Assembly: GCF_005221285.1 (NCBI RefSeq)
Contig: NZ_CP039886.1
Location: forward strand, 1,178,001 to 1,242,000
Length of the DNA stretch: 64,000 bases
Direction of reading: 5' to 3'
DNA from: Neisseria flavescens
GTDB lineage: Bacteria > Pseudomonadota > Gammaproteobacteria > Burkholderiales > Neisseriaceae
The position numbers and the translations under genes are program-made. Each line of letters begins with the position of its first letter. Within the stretch, counting starts at the first letter, position 1. Positions 52,570-62,793 of the stretch are shown here, in pieces. The notes beneath the pieces were generated by a model. That model did not search any database, was not told the DNA's origin, and saw only the letters and a list, made by a program, of their open reading frames with translations.

Positions 52570-53388
52570 ATGAAAAAAGACCATTTGAATTCAAGCGATT
52601 TTAATCTGTGGCACACCATCCGCGAAGAAACCGAAGCAGCAGTCGCGGCCGAACCTATGCTGGCGAGCTTCCTGCATCAAACTGTGTTACACCACGATTC
52701 GCTCGATTCGGTACTTGCCTACCATCTTTCCAGCAAGCTTGGCAGTCCGATTATGAACGTGCGCGCGCTGTTTGAAATTTATCAGCAGGCTTTGAGCGTG
52801 GACACCCGTATCAGCAAATGCGTCGAGGCCGACTTGAAAGCCATTTACGAGCGCGACCCGGCTTGTGATGAATATTCGCTGCCGCTGTTGTATTTCAAAG
52901 GCTTCCACGCCGTACAGGCACACCGCATCAACCACTGGCTCTATCAAAACGGCCGTAAAACGCTGGCGTATTTCCTGCAAAACCGCATGTCGGAAGTCTT
53001 CGGTGTCGATATCCACCCGGCCGCCCGTTTCGGTCACGGCCTGATGCTCGACCATGCCACCGGTTTTGTGGCCGGCGAAACGGCCGTCTTGGGCAACAAT
53101 ATTTCCATCCTCCACGGCGTAACGCTGGGCGGTTCGGGCAAAGAAAGCGGCGACCGCCACCCGAAAATCGGCGATGGCGTGATGATTGGTGCGAATGCCT
53201 CAATTTTGGGCAATATCCGCATCGGCGAAAATGCTAAAATCGGCGCAGGCAGCGTGGTGGTTGCCGATGTACCGTCTTCGATTACCGTTGTCGGCGTACC
53301 GGCCAAACCGGTTGGCCGCTCGTCCAAAACCCCGTCTGCCGATATGGATCAAAACATTCAATTATCGACTACGGATTTTGTGATTTAA
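52570..53388 (+). CDS. cysE: Serine O-acetyltransferase
   Basis: 272 aa. First step from serine to cysteine (O-acetylserine). The N-terminal helical domain (WHTIREETEAAVAAEPMLAS) is followed by the hexapeptide left-handed helix: VDIHPAARFGHGLMLDHATG near 143, GNNISILHGVTLGGSGKESG near 180 and IGDGVMIGANASILGNIRIG near 200. Length is normal. A terminator follows. Confidence 0.95.
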   Translation: MKKDHLNSSDFNLWHTIREETEAAVAAEPMLASFLHQTVLHHDSLDSVLAYHLSSKLGSPIMNVRALFEIYQQALSVDTRISKCVEADLKAIYERDPACDEYSLPLLYFKGFHAVQAHRINHWLYQNGRKTLAYFLQNRMSEVFGVDIHPAARFGHGLMLDHATGFVAGETAVLGNNISILHGVTLGGSGKESGDRHPKIGDGVMIGANASILGNIRIGENAKIGAGSVVVADVPSSITVVGVPAKPVGRSSKTPSADMDQNIQLSTTDFVI

Positions 53389-53402
53389 GCAATCTGCCAT
53401 TC

Positions 53403-53443
53403 AAAAGGCCGTCTGAAAGATTTGTTCTTTCAGACGGCCTTTT
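53403..53443. terminator. DUS-pair terminator between cysE and the phosphatase gene
   Basis: AAAAGGCCGTCTGAAAGA and TCTTTCAGACGGCCTTTT arms with a short TTTGT loop; convergent genes. Confidence 0.9.
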
Positions 53444-53461
53444 ATGATTTAAATCTTAGTG

Positions 53462-54052
53462 TTAACCGCGTTTGCGCAAGGCTTCCAAGTGCGTTTTAAC
53501 CTGCTTGACTTTCTCTTCGGTAAACAGGTTGGCAATGTTTTTCCAAATGCTGTGATAACCATAAGGCCCATGTTGCATTTCGGCTTTTGCTTCTTCCACC
53601 GGCCAGCCTTGATAAATAATGCGGTACATTCCGGCAATCAAACCGGTACGGTCTGCGCCGTGATAACAATGGATAAGCACTGCGCCGTTTTGCTGTTGTT
53701 TTTCAATCAGGTATAGGATTTCCGTAATCTCTTTCGGCTTAATGCTCCATGACAGCAACGGACGGTTTAGCAAGGTCAAACCATATGCTTTCAAATGGTC
53801 GTCATCGTTGCGGTCGAAAAAGCGCAAGTTGATCACGCTTTGAATGCCCAGCTTGACGATGGCTTCACCATCTTCGGCAACAGGCTGCTCGCTGCGATAA
53901 AGCTTGTCGTCGATGCGATAAAGGTTGGCATCGTGTTTGACGGGGGGTGCCCAGCGTTCGGACCGAACGGCTTTGTTGCCGTTATCCTGCGGCGCGGACG
54001 AGCAAGCGATGGGCAAGCCGGAAGCGAGAAGACACAACAAAAGACGGCGCAT
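53462..54052 (-). CDS. Dual-specificity phosphatase-like lipoprotein
   Basis: 196 aa. Signal MRRLLLCLLASGLPIAC with lipobox LPIAC. The phosphatase loop HCYHGADRTG (C-x5-R) is near residue 128, after a region with SVINLRFFDRND and the short helix segment of Siw14/DSP-like phosphatases. It would hydrolyse phospho-Tyr/Ser/Thr or another phosphoester in the envelope. The substrate cannot be read. It stands alone between cysE and mnmC. Confidence 0.8.
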   Translation of the reverse strand: MRRLLLCLLASGLPIACSSAPQDNGNKAVRSERWAPPVKHDANLYRIDDKLYRSEQPVAEDGEAIVKLGIQSVINLRFFDRNDDDHLKAYGLTLLNRPLLSWSIKPKEITEILYLIEKQQQNGAVLIHCYHGADRTGLIAGMYRIIYQGWPVEEAKAEMQHGPYGYHSIWKNIANLFTEEKVKQVKTHLEALRKRG

Positions 54053-54177
54053 AAAATTCCTGTATAAAAATCAATTGGAAATCAAAATATCATGCGATTC
54101 TATCAAAACCCGTTCGGATATTCTATCCGCGCAAACCGCGTTACAATAAAGCCTCTTTTTTCAGACGGCCTTTCATC

Positions 54178-55788
54178 ATGACCTGCCTTGCTTGGAACAC
54201 CACGCCTTCCCTTGCTACCCTTTGCCGCGCAATCGAACAACATACCGCGCCGCTTTATTTGATTGTCTGCCTGCCTGAAAACCGTATTCCCGATTTTCCG
54301 CTGTCCAATCATCCCTCCGAGCTTGAAGGCCGTCTGAACAACCGTCTTGCTCAAGCCATGAAATGTCTTCAGTTCAACAGCGTCAATGTTTTAGAAAACC
54401 TATTGCCTGATGTGCATCTCTGGCTGGTTCCGCCACACCGCGCCGACCGCTTACACGAACATTTCCATCATATCGAATGGCAAACCGAAGCCATACCCCA
54501 ATCCTCCCCTGTTCCTCTGAAACCTTGGTTCAGACGGCCTGAACATCAAGCCGCGCCCGAACACGTCCTGATTATCGGCGCAGGCATTGCCGGCGCGGCA
54601 ACCGCGCGTAAACTGGCTGAACACGGCGTACGCGTTACGGTTTTGGAAGCAGGCAAAGCGGCGCAGGCAGGCAGCGGCAACCGCCAAGGCTTGCTCTACG
54701 CCAAAATCTCGCCACACGATACCGAACAAACCGAGCTGCTGTTGACAGGCTACGGCTACACGCGTCGATTGTTGGAAGACTTGCTGCCCGACTCCGACGC
54801 ATGGGGCGGCGACGGCGTATTGCATTTGAATTTTGACGACAGCGAACGCAAACGCAATCAGGCCTTGGGTTTGCAACACCAGCATAAACACCTTTACCGC
54901 AGCGTATCTGCCGAAGAGGCTGCGTCCATAGCAGGCATAGACGTATTTTCAGACGGCCTTTACTGGCCGCAAGGCGTATGGCTGAATCCGCCCGCCGTCG
55001 TGCATACCTTATTGAACCATCCGCTGATTGAGTTGCACGAACACTCGCCGCTGACCGCCGTATCGCATGACGGCACACAATGGACGGCACACACGCCGGA
55101 CGCGCATTTCAACGCCAGCCATATTGTTTACTGTATGGGTGCACACAGCCCGACTGCCGCCGACACCAACGTCTCCGCCCTGCCTTTCCGCCAAATCCGC
55201 GGACAAACCGGCGTTGTATCCACCAGCCCGTTTTCACAAAAACTGCGTTGCGCCATTTCCGGCGAAAGCTACATCAGCCCGAGCTGGCAAGGCCGCCACT
55301 GCTACGGCGCGACATTTATCCTCAACAGCAACGATGAAACTTGGTATCCGCACGAAGAAACCGAAAACCGCGCCGCCCTGCAACAGCTCAATCCGCCATT
55401 GGCACAATCCCTGTTTGAGCAAGATTCGTTTTCAGACGGCCTTCAAGACACACAAGGCCATGCCGCCCTACGTTGCGACAGCCTCGACCACTTGCCCGTT
55501 GTCGGCGCACTCGGCGACATCGCCACCATGCAGTCCGCCTACGCCAAGCTGGCATTGGACAAGAACTACCGCCTCGACAATATCCCCTGCCCTTACCTGC
55601 CCAATGCCTACATCAATACGGCACACGGCACGCGCGGACTGGCGACAGCCCCCATCTGCGCCGCCGCCGTTGCGGCCGAAATACTCGGCTTGCCGCATCC
55701 GCTATCACAAAGGCTGAGAACCGCGCTACACCCCAACCGCGCCATCATCCGCGCAATTGTTCGACAGCAGCCGTTGTTATCCGTTTAA
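54178..55788 (+). CDS. mnmC: MnmC-type tRNA wobble-uridine oxidoreductase (FAD domain)
   Basis: 536 aa. FAD-binding motif HVLIIGAGIAGAATARKLAE near residue 128, QAGSGNRQGLLYAKISPHDT near 160, and the C-terminal NTAHGTRGLATAPICAAAVA near 480. This matches the MnmC1 oxidoreductase half that removes the carboxymethyl group from cmnm5s2U34 in tRNA. The methyltransferase half of E. coli MnmC is absent; the first 120 residues are a different domain. As the left border of the haem island it marks the conserved end of the exchangeable region. Confidence 0.85.
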   Translation: MTCLAWNTTPSLATLCRAIEQHTAPLYLIVCLPENRIPDFPLSNHPSELEGRLNNRLAQAMKCLQFNSVNVLENLLPDVHLWLVPPHRADRLHEHFHHIEWQTEAIPQSSPVPLKPWFRRPEHQAAPEHVLIIGAGIAGAATARKLAEHGVRVTVLEAGKAAQAGSGNRQGLLYAKISPHDTEQTELLLTGYGYTRRLLEDLLPDSDAWGGDGVLHLNFDDSERKRNQALGLQHQHKHLYRSVSAEEAASIAGIDVFSDGLYWPQGVWLNPPAVVHTLLNHPLIELHEHSPLTAVSHDGTQWTAHTPDAHFNASHIVYCMGAHSPTAADTNVSALPFRQIRGQTGVVSTSPFSQKLRCAISGESYISPSWQGRHCYGATFILNSNDETWYPHEETENRAALQQLNPPLAQSLFEQDSFSDGLQDTQGHAALRCDSLDHLPVVGALGDIATMQSAYAKLALDKNYRLDNIPCPYLPNAYINTAHGTRGLATAPICAAAVAAEILGLPHPLSQRLRTALHPNRAIIRAIVRQQPLLSV

Positions 55789-55804
55789 AAATTTCGTTTT
55801 AAAT

Positions 55805-55848
55805 AAAAAAGGCCGTCTGAAAGTCATCAAAACTTTCAGACGGCCTTT
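55805..55848. terminator. DUS-pair terminator after mnmC
   Basis: AAAAAAGGCCGTCTGAAAGT and ACTTTCAGACGGCCTTT arms. Confidence 0.88.
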
Positions 55849-55865
55849 AGCTATCCGTTAACTGC

Positions 55866-55979
55866 TTAGAATTTCCATTCCAGCGATACAGCGTAATTGC
55901 GGCTTGGGGCGCGGTAGCGGTCTAAACCTTTACCATTGCGGTCAACGCCGTTGGTGGTGCTGTAGCTGTACAGACCTTC
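55866..55979 (-). pseudogene. hmbR: 3' remnant of hmbR (haemoglobin receptor)
   Basis: 37 codons ending EGLYSYSTTN, GVDRNGKGLDRYRAPSRNYA, VSLEWKF and stop. This is the C-terminal strand sequence of HmbR as I remember it, and differs from the HpuB end (LEAKF) directly upstream. It has no start or barrel and begins 18 bases after the hpuB stop. It shows that hmbR once filled this site. Confidence 0.72.
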
Positions 55980-55997
55980 CTTTCTGTTCTCATTACC

Positions 55998-58419
55998 TTA
56001 GAACTTGGCTTCAAGTGTAAAGTTGTAACTTCTTCCTGGTGAAGAGAATCGCTCTATACCTGCATGTGTCTTATTATCAACACGATTAACTGTACCAAAT
56101 TCACGGATACTACGTAGAGATTCCCAAGTGTAATATTTTTTGTTACCGATGTTATAGGCACCGGCGCGCAGGGTGAAGTATTTGCCCAAGTTGACGTAAC
56201 CAGTCAGATCGAAAAGCGTATAGGCTTTGCTGTGTTTGGCAAACGGCCACGGGTTGTTCAAATCATCACTGCTGTGAACGGTGTCGGACGGTTTTTTAGC
56301 TGCAGTGTGTGTCAGGTACGCATTGATGCCCCAGCGTTTGGAAGGAGCGTCGTAGCCCAAATTGTAAACGGCAGACCACGGGGAAAGGGCGTTAATCGGG
56401 GTTTCTTGTCCGTTGGTCTGTTTGGCTTTGCCTTTGATATAGCTGACATTGACACCGGCGTGCGTGCCTTGCGGCAAACCGATGCTGTCAAGGTTCCATG
56501 TGCCGTTAAATTCCAAACCTTTCACCCATGCGGAGGAGCGGTTTTGGTTTTGCCAAACGGGCGAGCTGACCAATGCAGTACCGTCGGAAATCGGCGCATA
56601 ATTAGGGCTGTTGGGCTTGTCTGAGGATACGCCCATGTAGGTCAGCTCGATAAAGTTGCGGTAGCGGGTTTGGAAGCCGGAGAATTTAAAGTTTCCTGCT
56701 TTGCCGCTGCCGGCAAGTCCCAGCTCGAAGTTTTTGGCGGTTTCTGCCTTCAGGTTGGGGTTGGCTTTAAGGTAGAAGTCAGGATGCGGGAACAAGAGCC
56801 AGGTTTCATCCGAGGTCGGCGCGCGGAAGCCTGTACTGTATTTCGCCAGAAGATTCAAATGTGGAGTGAATTTCCAGTCTAGTCCTAAGCCGTAGCTGAA
56901 ACCGCTGTGTTTACGCTCGCTGCCAAGATAGGGGATTTGACCGCGAATGGCAGGGGTATAGTTGGGGTTGTCCTTGGCTTTGCTGCTGCTCTTATCGTAA
57001 CGAACCCCTGCATTGAAGCGGTATTGACTGTTGCCGCCAAATTGGAAGGTGTTGTTCCAGTAGGCAAAACGGTTTTTGGAGGAGCTTTCGACCAGCATAG
57101 TCAATTCTTGGTTGTTGGACGTTTGATATTTCGGGTCGTATAGGCGTACCCAATAGCTATGATCGCTATTGTCGTTGTCGTTTTTGGAACCACCCAATCC
57201 GTATTGCATTGCCCATACCGATTTGGAGAAGTCGATTTGTTTTTCGGCATCGGCACCAATATTGGATATTTTTTTGACGGATATTGCGGAACATATGATA
57301 TACGTCGCTATTGATACCATTTTTGGCGTAATCCGTCGGCAAGTCCCAGGTCCAAGTGCTCATGTCAATGGTTTGACGGTCGTAACGCAGGTTGAGGCTG
57401 TCCCATGGTCCTTTTTCAAGTTGGTTTTTATATTCAAAACCGATGCGTTTGCGGTAGGAAATATCTTGACGGGAACGGGTATCGCCCAATGGCTCGCCTT
57501 TCCAGTTTGCTGCCCACATATTGGATAATTCGGTCGTCGTGCGGTCGGTGCGCGAGTCTTCGTAAATCCAGCCTATACGGTTTTGATCATTGAAGTTATA
57601 GCCTAGCTTGAACAGGGTGCTTATGTTTTCCCAATTTTGAGGGTCAGGTTTGCTGCGCGCTATGCCGAGGCTGCCGTAGTTGGTACTGCCGGCATTCGGG
57701 CTCCAGCTTTGTTTATCTCTGTCGGTAATTTTGGTATCGGCAGCGTCGCTGTTGTTTTTGGTTTCTTTACCGAAGCGGCGGGTGTAGACCATCAATGCGT
57801 CCAGACCCAACCAAGTTCCTGCGGCGGTAATGCTGCTGAATTTTTGGCTGTTTTTGCCGACGCTGCCGCCCTTTATCCCCAAATGGTAGGGCTTGTCTTC
57901 GGAAACATAGTCGCTTGCGGATTTGGTTTTGTAGTTGACGGCACCGCCCAATGCGCCGCTACCGGATTTGAGCGAGTCTGCGCCTTTGTTGATGGTTACT
58001 TCCGAGAAGTTTTCGGGTTCGGAAGTATTGCGGTTGGCATTGAAGTTGCCGTATGCGCCGAACAATTCTTGGAAGGCTTCGGAAGAGCGGCTTTCTGCTT
58101 GTGCCAGTCCGTCCACATTGATGGCGACGCGGTCTTTATCGACGCCGCGTATGGCAAAACCATTGGAACCGGAACGTCCGCCTTCGACGACGGAAATGCC
58201 GGGGTCGTAGCGCACCAGGTCGTGTTCGTCGTTGACCAAGAGCTTGTCTAAGGTTTTGCGGCGGATTTTTTCTTCGCCGAGTTTTTGGACTTTGCGGCCG
58301 CCGATGACTTTGACTTCATTCAAGTCCTGATAGGCTTGTGGTACGGGGTCGGCAGCGAAGGCAGGGAAAGTTTGGCTGACAATGGCTGCCAGCAGTACGG
58401 GTTTAAAATGGAAGGACAT
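55998..58419 (-). pseudogene. hpuB: TonB-dependent haemoglobin receptor HpuB, frameshifted at A7
   Basis: About 806 aa if repaired. Signal MSFHFKPVLLAAIVSQTFPA, then the plug with EEKIRRKTLDKLLVNDEHDL, VRYDPGISVVEGGRSGSNGF and ADSLKSGSGALGGAVNYKTK; the barrel ends in the required aromatic (LEAKF). The first frame runs to a stop at 57166 (417 aa), the second carries the rest. An A7 tract (57269-57275, minus strand) is the break: with A6 the protein reads NIRQKISNIGADAEKQIDF, aligning residue for residue with HpuB. HpuB imports haem from haemoglobin and haptoglobin complexes with HpuA. As given, the gene makes only the plug and part of the barrel. Confidence 0.92.
57269..57275 (-). repeat. A7 tract at the hpuB frameshift
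   Basis: Seven A on the minus strand (CGTCAAAAAAATATCC). One base fewer restores the hpuB frame. It could be a slippage switch, a mutation or a sequencing error in a homopolymer. Confidence 0.8.
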
Positions 58420-58472
58420 GTTTTGCCTCTTGAATATATTGATTATCTATTATTGGAATGCTTGATGTGCAG

Positions 58473-59468
58473 TTACTGGCTGACAGGTTCCAAGCTTGTA
58501 TCTTGCGTATCGCGGTTTGATGAATTTTTCACGCCGCCGAATACGGTATCCAACGATTTATCGGCATCGAAGGTTACTTTGCCGCCTATGCTGACTTCAG
58601 ATTGATCAGCGTTAAACTGACCGAAGAATTTTCCTTCAACTGTGCCGGTTTTGCCATTGGAGGTGGCAGTGCCCGAGAAATTAACGCCGCTGATGCCAAC
58701 ATCTTTCATCACAACATCCGGACCGTAATCCGCATTACCCAAGATCGTGCCGCCGAGTTTGTGGGTGTTGAAATTGGCTGTCAGCAGTGAAAGCTTGGGA
58801 GCAGTTTTTTCAGACAACACAGAGGATTTTTTGGGCTCGTAGGTAGAGGTAACGATATTGCCGTTGCGGACGCGAACCGCCCAAACTTCGTATGTGGTCT
58901 TGCCTTTTGCCTCTTTACTGTCTGACGGAGTGTAATAAGACGGTTTCGCCGTTCCGACGGGTTTGCCGCCGACAAACAGGTATGCTGTGCCGTCTGCATT
59001 TATCCATGCGCCGAATTTGAGGTGGTCCTGTTTGGTTGCCGGGGCATAGGTGAACTGCCCAGAACTACTGCAACAGACAAACAGCTTGCCGCCTTCAGAT
59101 AAAGGCTGGCCTTCGTGGCGGGTACGCAGGGCATAAGACGGGCTGAAAGAGTCGGGGACAATCGGATCGGAATATGAGCTGATGTTGTAATAGTTGCCTG
59201 AAGGGGTTTGATAGACATATTGCTTCTCGGGATAGCTGTAGCCCCATGATGTTGTCACTTCGACTTCCGCTTCACGCAGGCTGCCGCCTTTTCCGGAAAG
59301 GGTATTGATGGTCTGTACCGCACTGTTTTCATCGCTCAGCTTAACATTGGCGATAGGTTGAGCTGTCGGAATAGCAACGGGGACTTTGGGTTCAGATGCA
59401 CCTCCACCTGCACATGCAGTCAAAATAAAGGCAGTTGCAATAGGCACTATAAATACATTAATTTTCAT
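58473..59468 (-). CDS. hpuA: Haemoglobin-haptoglobin utilisation lipoprotein HpuA
   Basis: 331 aa from the ATG at 59468 (MKINVFIVPIATAFILTAC, lipobox LTAC then AGGGASEPK). The C-terminal beta barrel shows GISGVNFSGTATSNGKTGTV, EGKFFGQFNADQSEVSIGGK. HpuA is the surface lipoprotein that binds haemoglobin for HpuB. The gene lies 53 bases upstream of hpuB on the same strand (operon). In many meningococci hpuA phase-varies by a poly-G run in the Gly codons after the lipobox. Here these read GCA GGT GGA GGT, with no run, so that switch is lost. A Fur box lies 36 bases upstream. Confidence 0.92.
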   Translation of the reverse strand: MKINVFIVPIATAFILTACAGGGASEPKVPVAIPTAQPIANVKLSDENSAVQTINTLSGKGGSLREAEVEVTTSWGYSYPEKQYVYQTPSGNYYNISSYSDPIVPDSFSPSYALRTRHEGQPLSEGGKLFVCCSSSGQFTYAPATKQDHLKFGAWINADGTAYLFVGGKPVGTAKPSYYTPSDSKEAKGKTTYEVWAVRVRNGNIVTSTYEPKKSSVLSEKTAPKLSLLTANFNTHKLGGTILGNADYGPDVVMKDVGISGVNFSGTATSNGKTGTVEGKFFGQFNADQSEVSIGGKVTFDADKSLDTVFGGVKNSSNRDTQDTSLEPVSQ

Positions 59469-59503
59469 AACCAATCTCTCTAAAATACAAGCTTCTCAGA
59501 TGC

Positions 59504-59522
59504 AATAATGATAAGTATTACC
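59504..59522 (-). promoter_or_regulatory. Fur box before hpuA
   Basis: AATAATGATAAGTATTACC matches the 19-base Fur consensus GATAATGATAATCATTATC at 15 positions. A weaker relative (TATAATGATAAATCTAAAT, 11 of 19) lies near 59693-59711 on the side of the Slam gene. The remaining intergenic bases to 59838 are AT-rich with no gene. Confidence 0.75.
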
Positions 59523-59838
59523 AATAATATGAAATATTGTGTAACAAATATTTTATTTTAGCAATACCAATATTTTTTCTATCAGTAGTTAAAGTGAGTA
59601 TTTATGCAAACCTCACTCTGTTAAATATATTTACGTAATTTATAATCCTATAAAAATAAATAAGTTATATTCATTTCGTAAATTTGCCGTTATAATGATA
59701 AATCTAAATAAGAATCTGTATTTTTTATACAACAATAAGATTACCTTAAGATACTTCAGGCAGTTTTATGGCAAACGCAAATCCCTTATTAGGAACTGTT
59801 TGCCCTGCAATATATACATATATTTCGGATGACTTTAA

Positions 59839-61380
59839 ATGCTAAAAATAAAACAAAAACTTGTCTCGGCTTCTTTATGCTGCCTATTGCCGTCAGCAGC
59901 CTTTGCTGAATTTCCCGAAGGTGTTGTCCGGCTGGATGCGCCTTCTCAGGATGCTGCCGTACAAGTGCAGCAAAAACAATGGCTGGATATTTTGTCCGAA
60001 GAAGAAAGGTCGTCTGAAAAGAATGAGAATGTCGGCGAACCGACTGTGGTCGGCGATGATTTTTTAGCGGCAAACCCGCGTATTCTTGAGGACGCGCTGA
60101 TTCAAGCACTCAACGGCAATAGCGCAGATCTGGTTTCCTCGCTTGTCGCCCTTTACCGCAAACAGCCCAACCACAATCCCAAACTGATTGCGCGTGCCGA
60201 TGCTTTGCTGGCAAAGTTGAAAGGACGGACTTCCGAAGCGGTCGAACGTTATCGTACCCTTTATGAATCCGACGTTTCAGACGACCGCATATTGTTGGAT
60301 TTGGCGGCAACAGAGTTTCAGGATTATCGTTTGGGCGAGGCGGCGGCGCATTTCCGCCATGCCGCGCAACGCGATATACCTGCCCCCGTTTTGGAGAATG
60401 TCAAACGTTTTCAAGAAGCCGTCAAACGGCAGACAGAATGGAAATGGTCTGGCGGAATCAGCCCCGTGCATAACAATAATGCCAACAACGCTGCTCCGCG
60501 TTATTGCATCGAAACAAGGGGGCAAACCGCATGCAGCGTTACTTTGCCCGTCAGTGCCAACGGCTTGAATTACGAATTGAACACCGAAAAACTCACCCCA
60601 CTGTACGGGCATCACGCCGTCAAATTCCGCGCCAACCTTAGCGGAACGAGCTATTTTTTCGACCGTCAATCGGCTTACGACGATGCGTTCGGCAGGGCTT
60701 ATTTGGGATGGCAGCGCAAGGATGGCAAACAAACCATCAGCGTTTTACCGTTTTATCAGGCACAGTTGGCAGGCAGCAGCGAGTTTGACAGCAAAAAAGA
60801 AAATAACCGTCGCGCCGCGCCGTATATGCTGGCACACGGGGTTGGCGTACAGCTTTCGCATATGGTCCATCTCGGCAACGCGACACAACTTTATTACTCG
60901 CTGGAACGATATCGCCAAAACTATCGGGAAACTGATCGTGCACTGCGCAACGATGGGTGGCACGACAGTGCTTATCTTTCCCTAGCGCGCCGTTTCGGCA
61001 GTACGACCCTGTTCGGCGGTTGGCAATACAACCGCTTTGTTCCTGAAAACAAAAACATACGCAATGCCGTCAACAATGCGGCCTACCACCGCAACGGTTT
61101 CAATATAGGTTGGATACAGCAATGGCAGGTTTTAGGCGGGCTTAACAGCAGACTTACCGCTTCATTTGCCAACCGTCGCTATAAAGGCATTATGGCATTC
61201 GGTACGGAGTCGCAACGCAACCGGGAGCGCTCCCTCTCTATCAGCCTTAGTCACAACAAATTATCTTATAAAGGCATTACCCCTACTTTGAATTATAGTT
61301 ATAGTCACATCCGTAGCAATGCACCCTATGCAATGCGTAATACTCATCAATGGTCATTAGGTGGTGAATGGAATTTTTAA
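59839..61380 (+). CDS. Slam-type outer-membrane lipoprotein translocator
   Basis: 513 aa. Signal peptide (MLKIKQKLVSASLCCLLPSA, cut after AFA). A TPR-like helical domain fills about residues 60-200 (ALIQALNGNSADLVSSLVAL, GRTSEAVERYRTLYES, RLGEAAAHFRHAAQRD). A DUF560 beta barrel makes up the rest, ending SLGGEWNF with a terminal Phe. Slam proteins move TbpB-like lipoproteins to the cell surface. Slam2 of meningococci is known to serve HpuA, and here the gene is divergent from hpuA, so Slam2 is the best guess. It could also serve the NHBA-like lipoprotein that ends 208 bases downstream. Confidence 0.88.
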   Translation: MLKIKQKLVSASLCCLLPSAAFAEFPEGVVRLDAPSQDAAVQVQQKQWLDILSEEERSSEKNENVGEPTVVGDDFLAANPRILEDALIQALNGNSADLVSSLVALYRKQPNHNPKLIARADALLAKLKGRTSEAVERYRTLYESDVSDDRILLDLAATEFQDYRLGEAAAHFRHAAQRDIPAPVLENVKRFQEAVKRQTEWKWSGGISPVHNNNANNAAPRYCIETRGQTACSVTLPVSANGLNYELNTEKLTPLYGHHAVKFRANLSGTSYFFDRQSAYDDAFGRAYLGWQRKDGKQTISVLPFYQAQLAGSSEFDSKKENNRRAAPYMLAHGVGVQLSHMVHLGNATQLYYSLERYRQNYRETDRALRNDGWHDSAYLSLARRFGSTTLFGGWQYNRFVPENKNIRNAVNNAAYHRNGFNIGWIQQWQVLGGLNSRLTASFANRRYKGIMAFGTESQRNRERSLSISLSHNKLSYKGITPTLNYSYSHIRSNAPYAMRNTHQWSLGGEWNF

Positions 61381-61414
61381 AGGAGAATCAAACGTTGACA
61401 TATCGGCAACCAAA

Positions 61415-61446
61415 AAATGCCGTCTGAAACATTTTTCAGACGGCAT
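61415..61446. terminator. AT-DUS pair terminator after the Slam gene
   Basis: AATGCCGTCTGAAA catt TTTCAGACGGCAT. The rest of 61381-61587 shows no gene. Confidence 0.85.
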
Positions 61447-62289
61447 AGTCCATAAATCAAATCAGTAATACAGATGATGGTTCAATTAGGATTGCTTCTG
61501 CAGGCAGGTCAACACATCAAAGTGTTGACCGATACCCTGTCCGAAGGAAACCCGAACTGTTCCCGACTGTGAAACATAGGATAAATATCAACGGGCATCT
61601 GCTTCTTTTTTGCCTGCAAATACGCCGAAGCCGTCTTTTCTATTATCTTGATTTTTATAGTCGTATCTGCCTGCCATTTCCGCGCCATCTTGACCATAAA
61701 ATTTCCCGGAAATATCGCCTTGATCATTATCCGATTTCCACTTACCTTGAAATCCACTTCCATCGATACTTGCAGTAAATTCTTGCATCCCCATACCTGA
61801 AGGATCTTTGGTATCAATTTTTCCTGTTAAGGTTTTCCGTGAGAAATCAACATCTGCCGTAAATGTTCCTGCGGCTCTATACGCACTATTATTAAACCAA
61901 TTATCCTTATATTTTCCAACAAAATGCAGCACCTTACCTTGATATTTAGCCATCATTCCTGTCGGCAAATTTTCTGTCGGCTTACCTTGTACAAAAAGGG
62001 TGTATGTACCGTCTTGTAATTTAGCCGCCCCATAAATCAGATGCTGATATTGCCCTTGAGAAACCATTACCTTCTCAAAATCACTATCACTCATCAAACC
62101 GGGGTGATTTTTACGTGATACTGGCTCATCAGCTTTTGTCAAATCAATAGTTTCCCCACCAATCACCAACGCCGTGATTTCTCCCGTACTGTCAAAATAT
62201 TTCTCGCCAAACACGCCTGTTTTAGGTTGAGTATCGGCAGCACTTTGGGCTGGTTGGTCTTGGGGAGGATGGGTGGCCGGGTTGTCGCC

Positions 62290-62793
62290 ATCCGCCCGTC
62301 TGGCATCACTGCCGGGCATACGGTTGTTTTCAGGCTGCGTCTCGGGTGTGCCGGCTGCCGGCGCATTATCATTATGTTCATGTCCGGTTTCTTCAGAAGA
62401 AGGAGCTGCCTTCATCTCCGGATTTTCGCTTACAGCGTTTTCTTCCGTACCATCTTGAGATTTCGCATCTTTCGGCGCATCGGTATCTTGATTGCCGCCA
62501 TCCGCCCCTACGGCATCACTGCCGGGCATACGGTTGTGTTCAGGCTGCGTCTCGGGTGTGCCGGTTGCCGGCGCATTATCATTATGTTCATGTCCGGTTT
62601 CTTCAGAAGAAGGAGCTGCCTTCATCTCCGCATCTTCGCTTACAGCGTTTTCTTCCGTACCATCTTGAGATTCCGCATTTTTCGGCGCATCGGTATCTTG
62701 ATTGCTGCCATCCGTCCCTCCGGCATCACTGTCGGGCATACGTTCTTTTTCAGGCTGCTTGCCGGATGTGCCGGTTGCCGGAGCATTATCATT
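62290..62793 (-). repeat. 210-bp tandem repeats in the NHBA-like gene
   Basis: Units begin at 62793, 62583 and 62373 (each NDNAPA.GT...), exactly 210 bases apart. Two are full units of 70 aa and the third is partial. Each carries MPxSDA, NQDTDAPK, SQDGTEENAVSE and MKAAPSSEETGHEH. The second and third copies share more, so unit number may vary between strains. Confidence 0.88.

Noticed and set aside
62290..62793. Regular 210-bp repeats as a possible CRISPR array
   Set aside because: Units are in frame, have no unique spacers and encode protein repeats; no cas genes are in the window.
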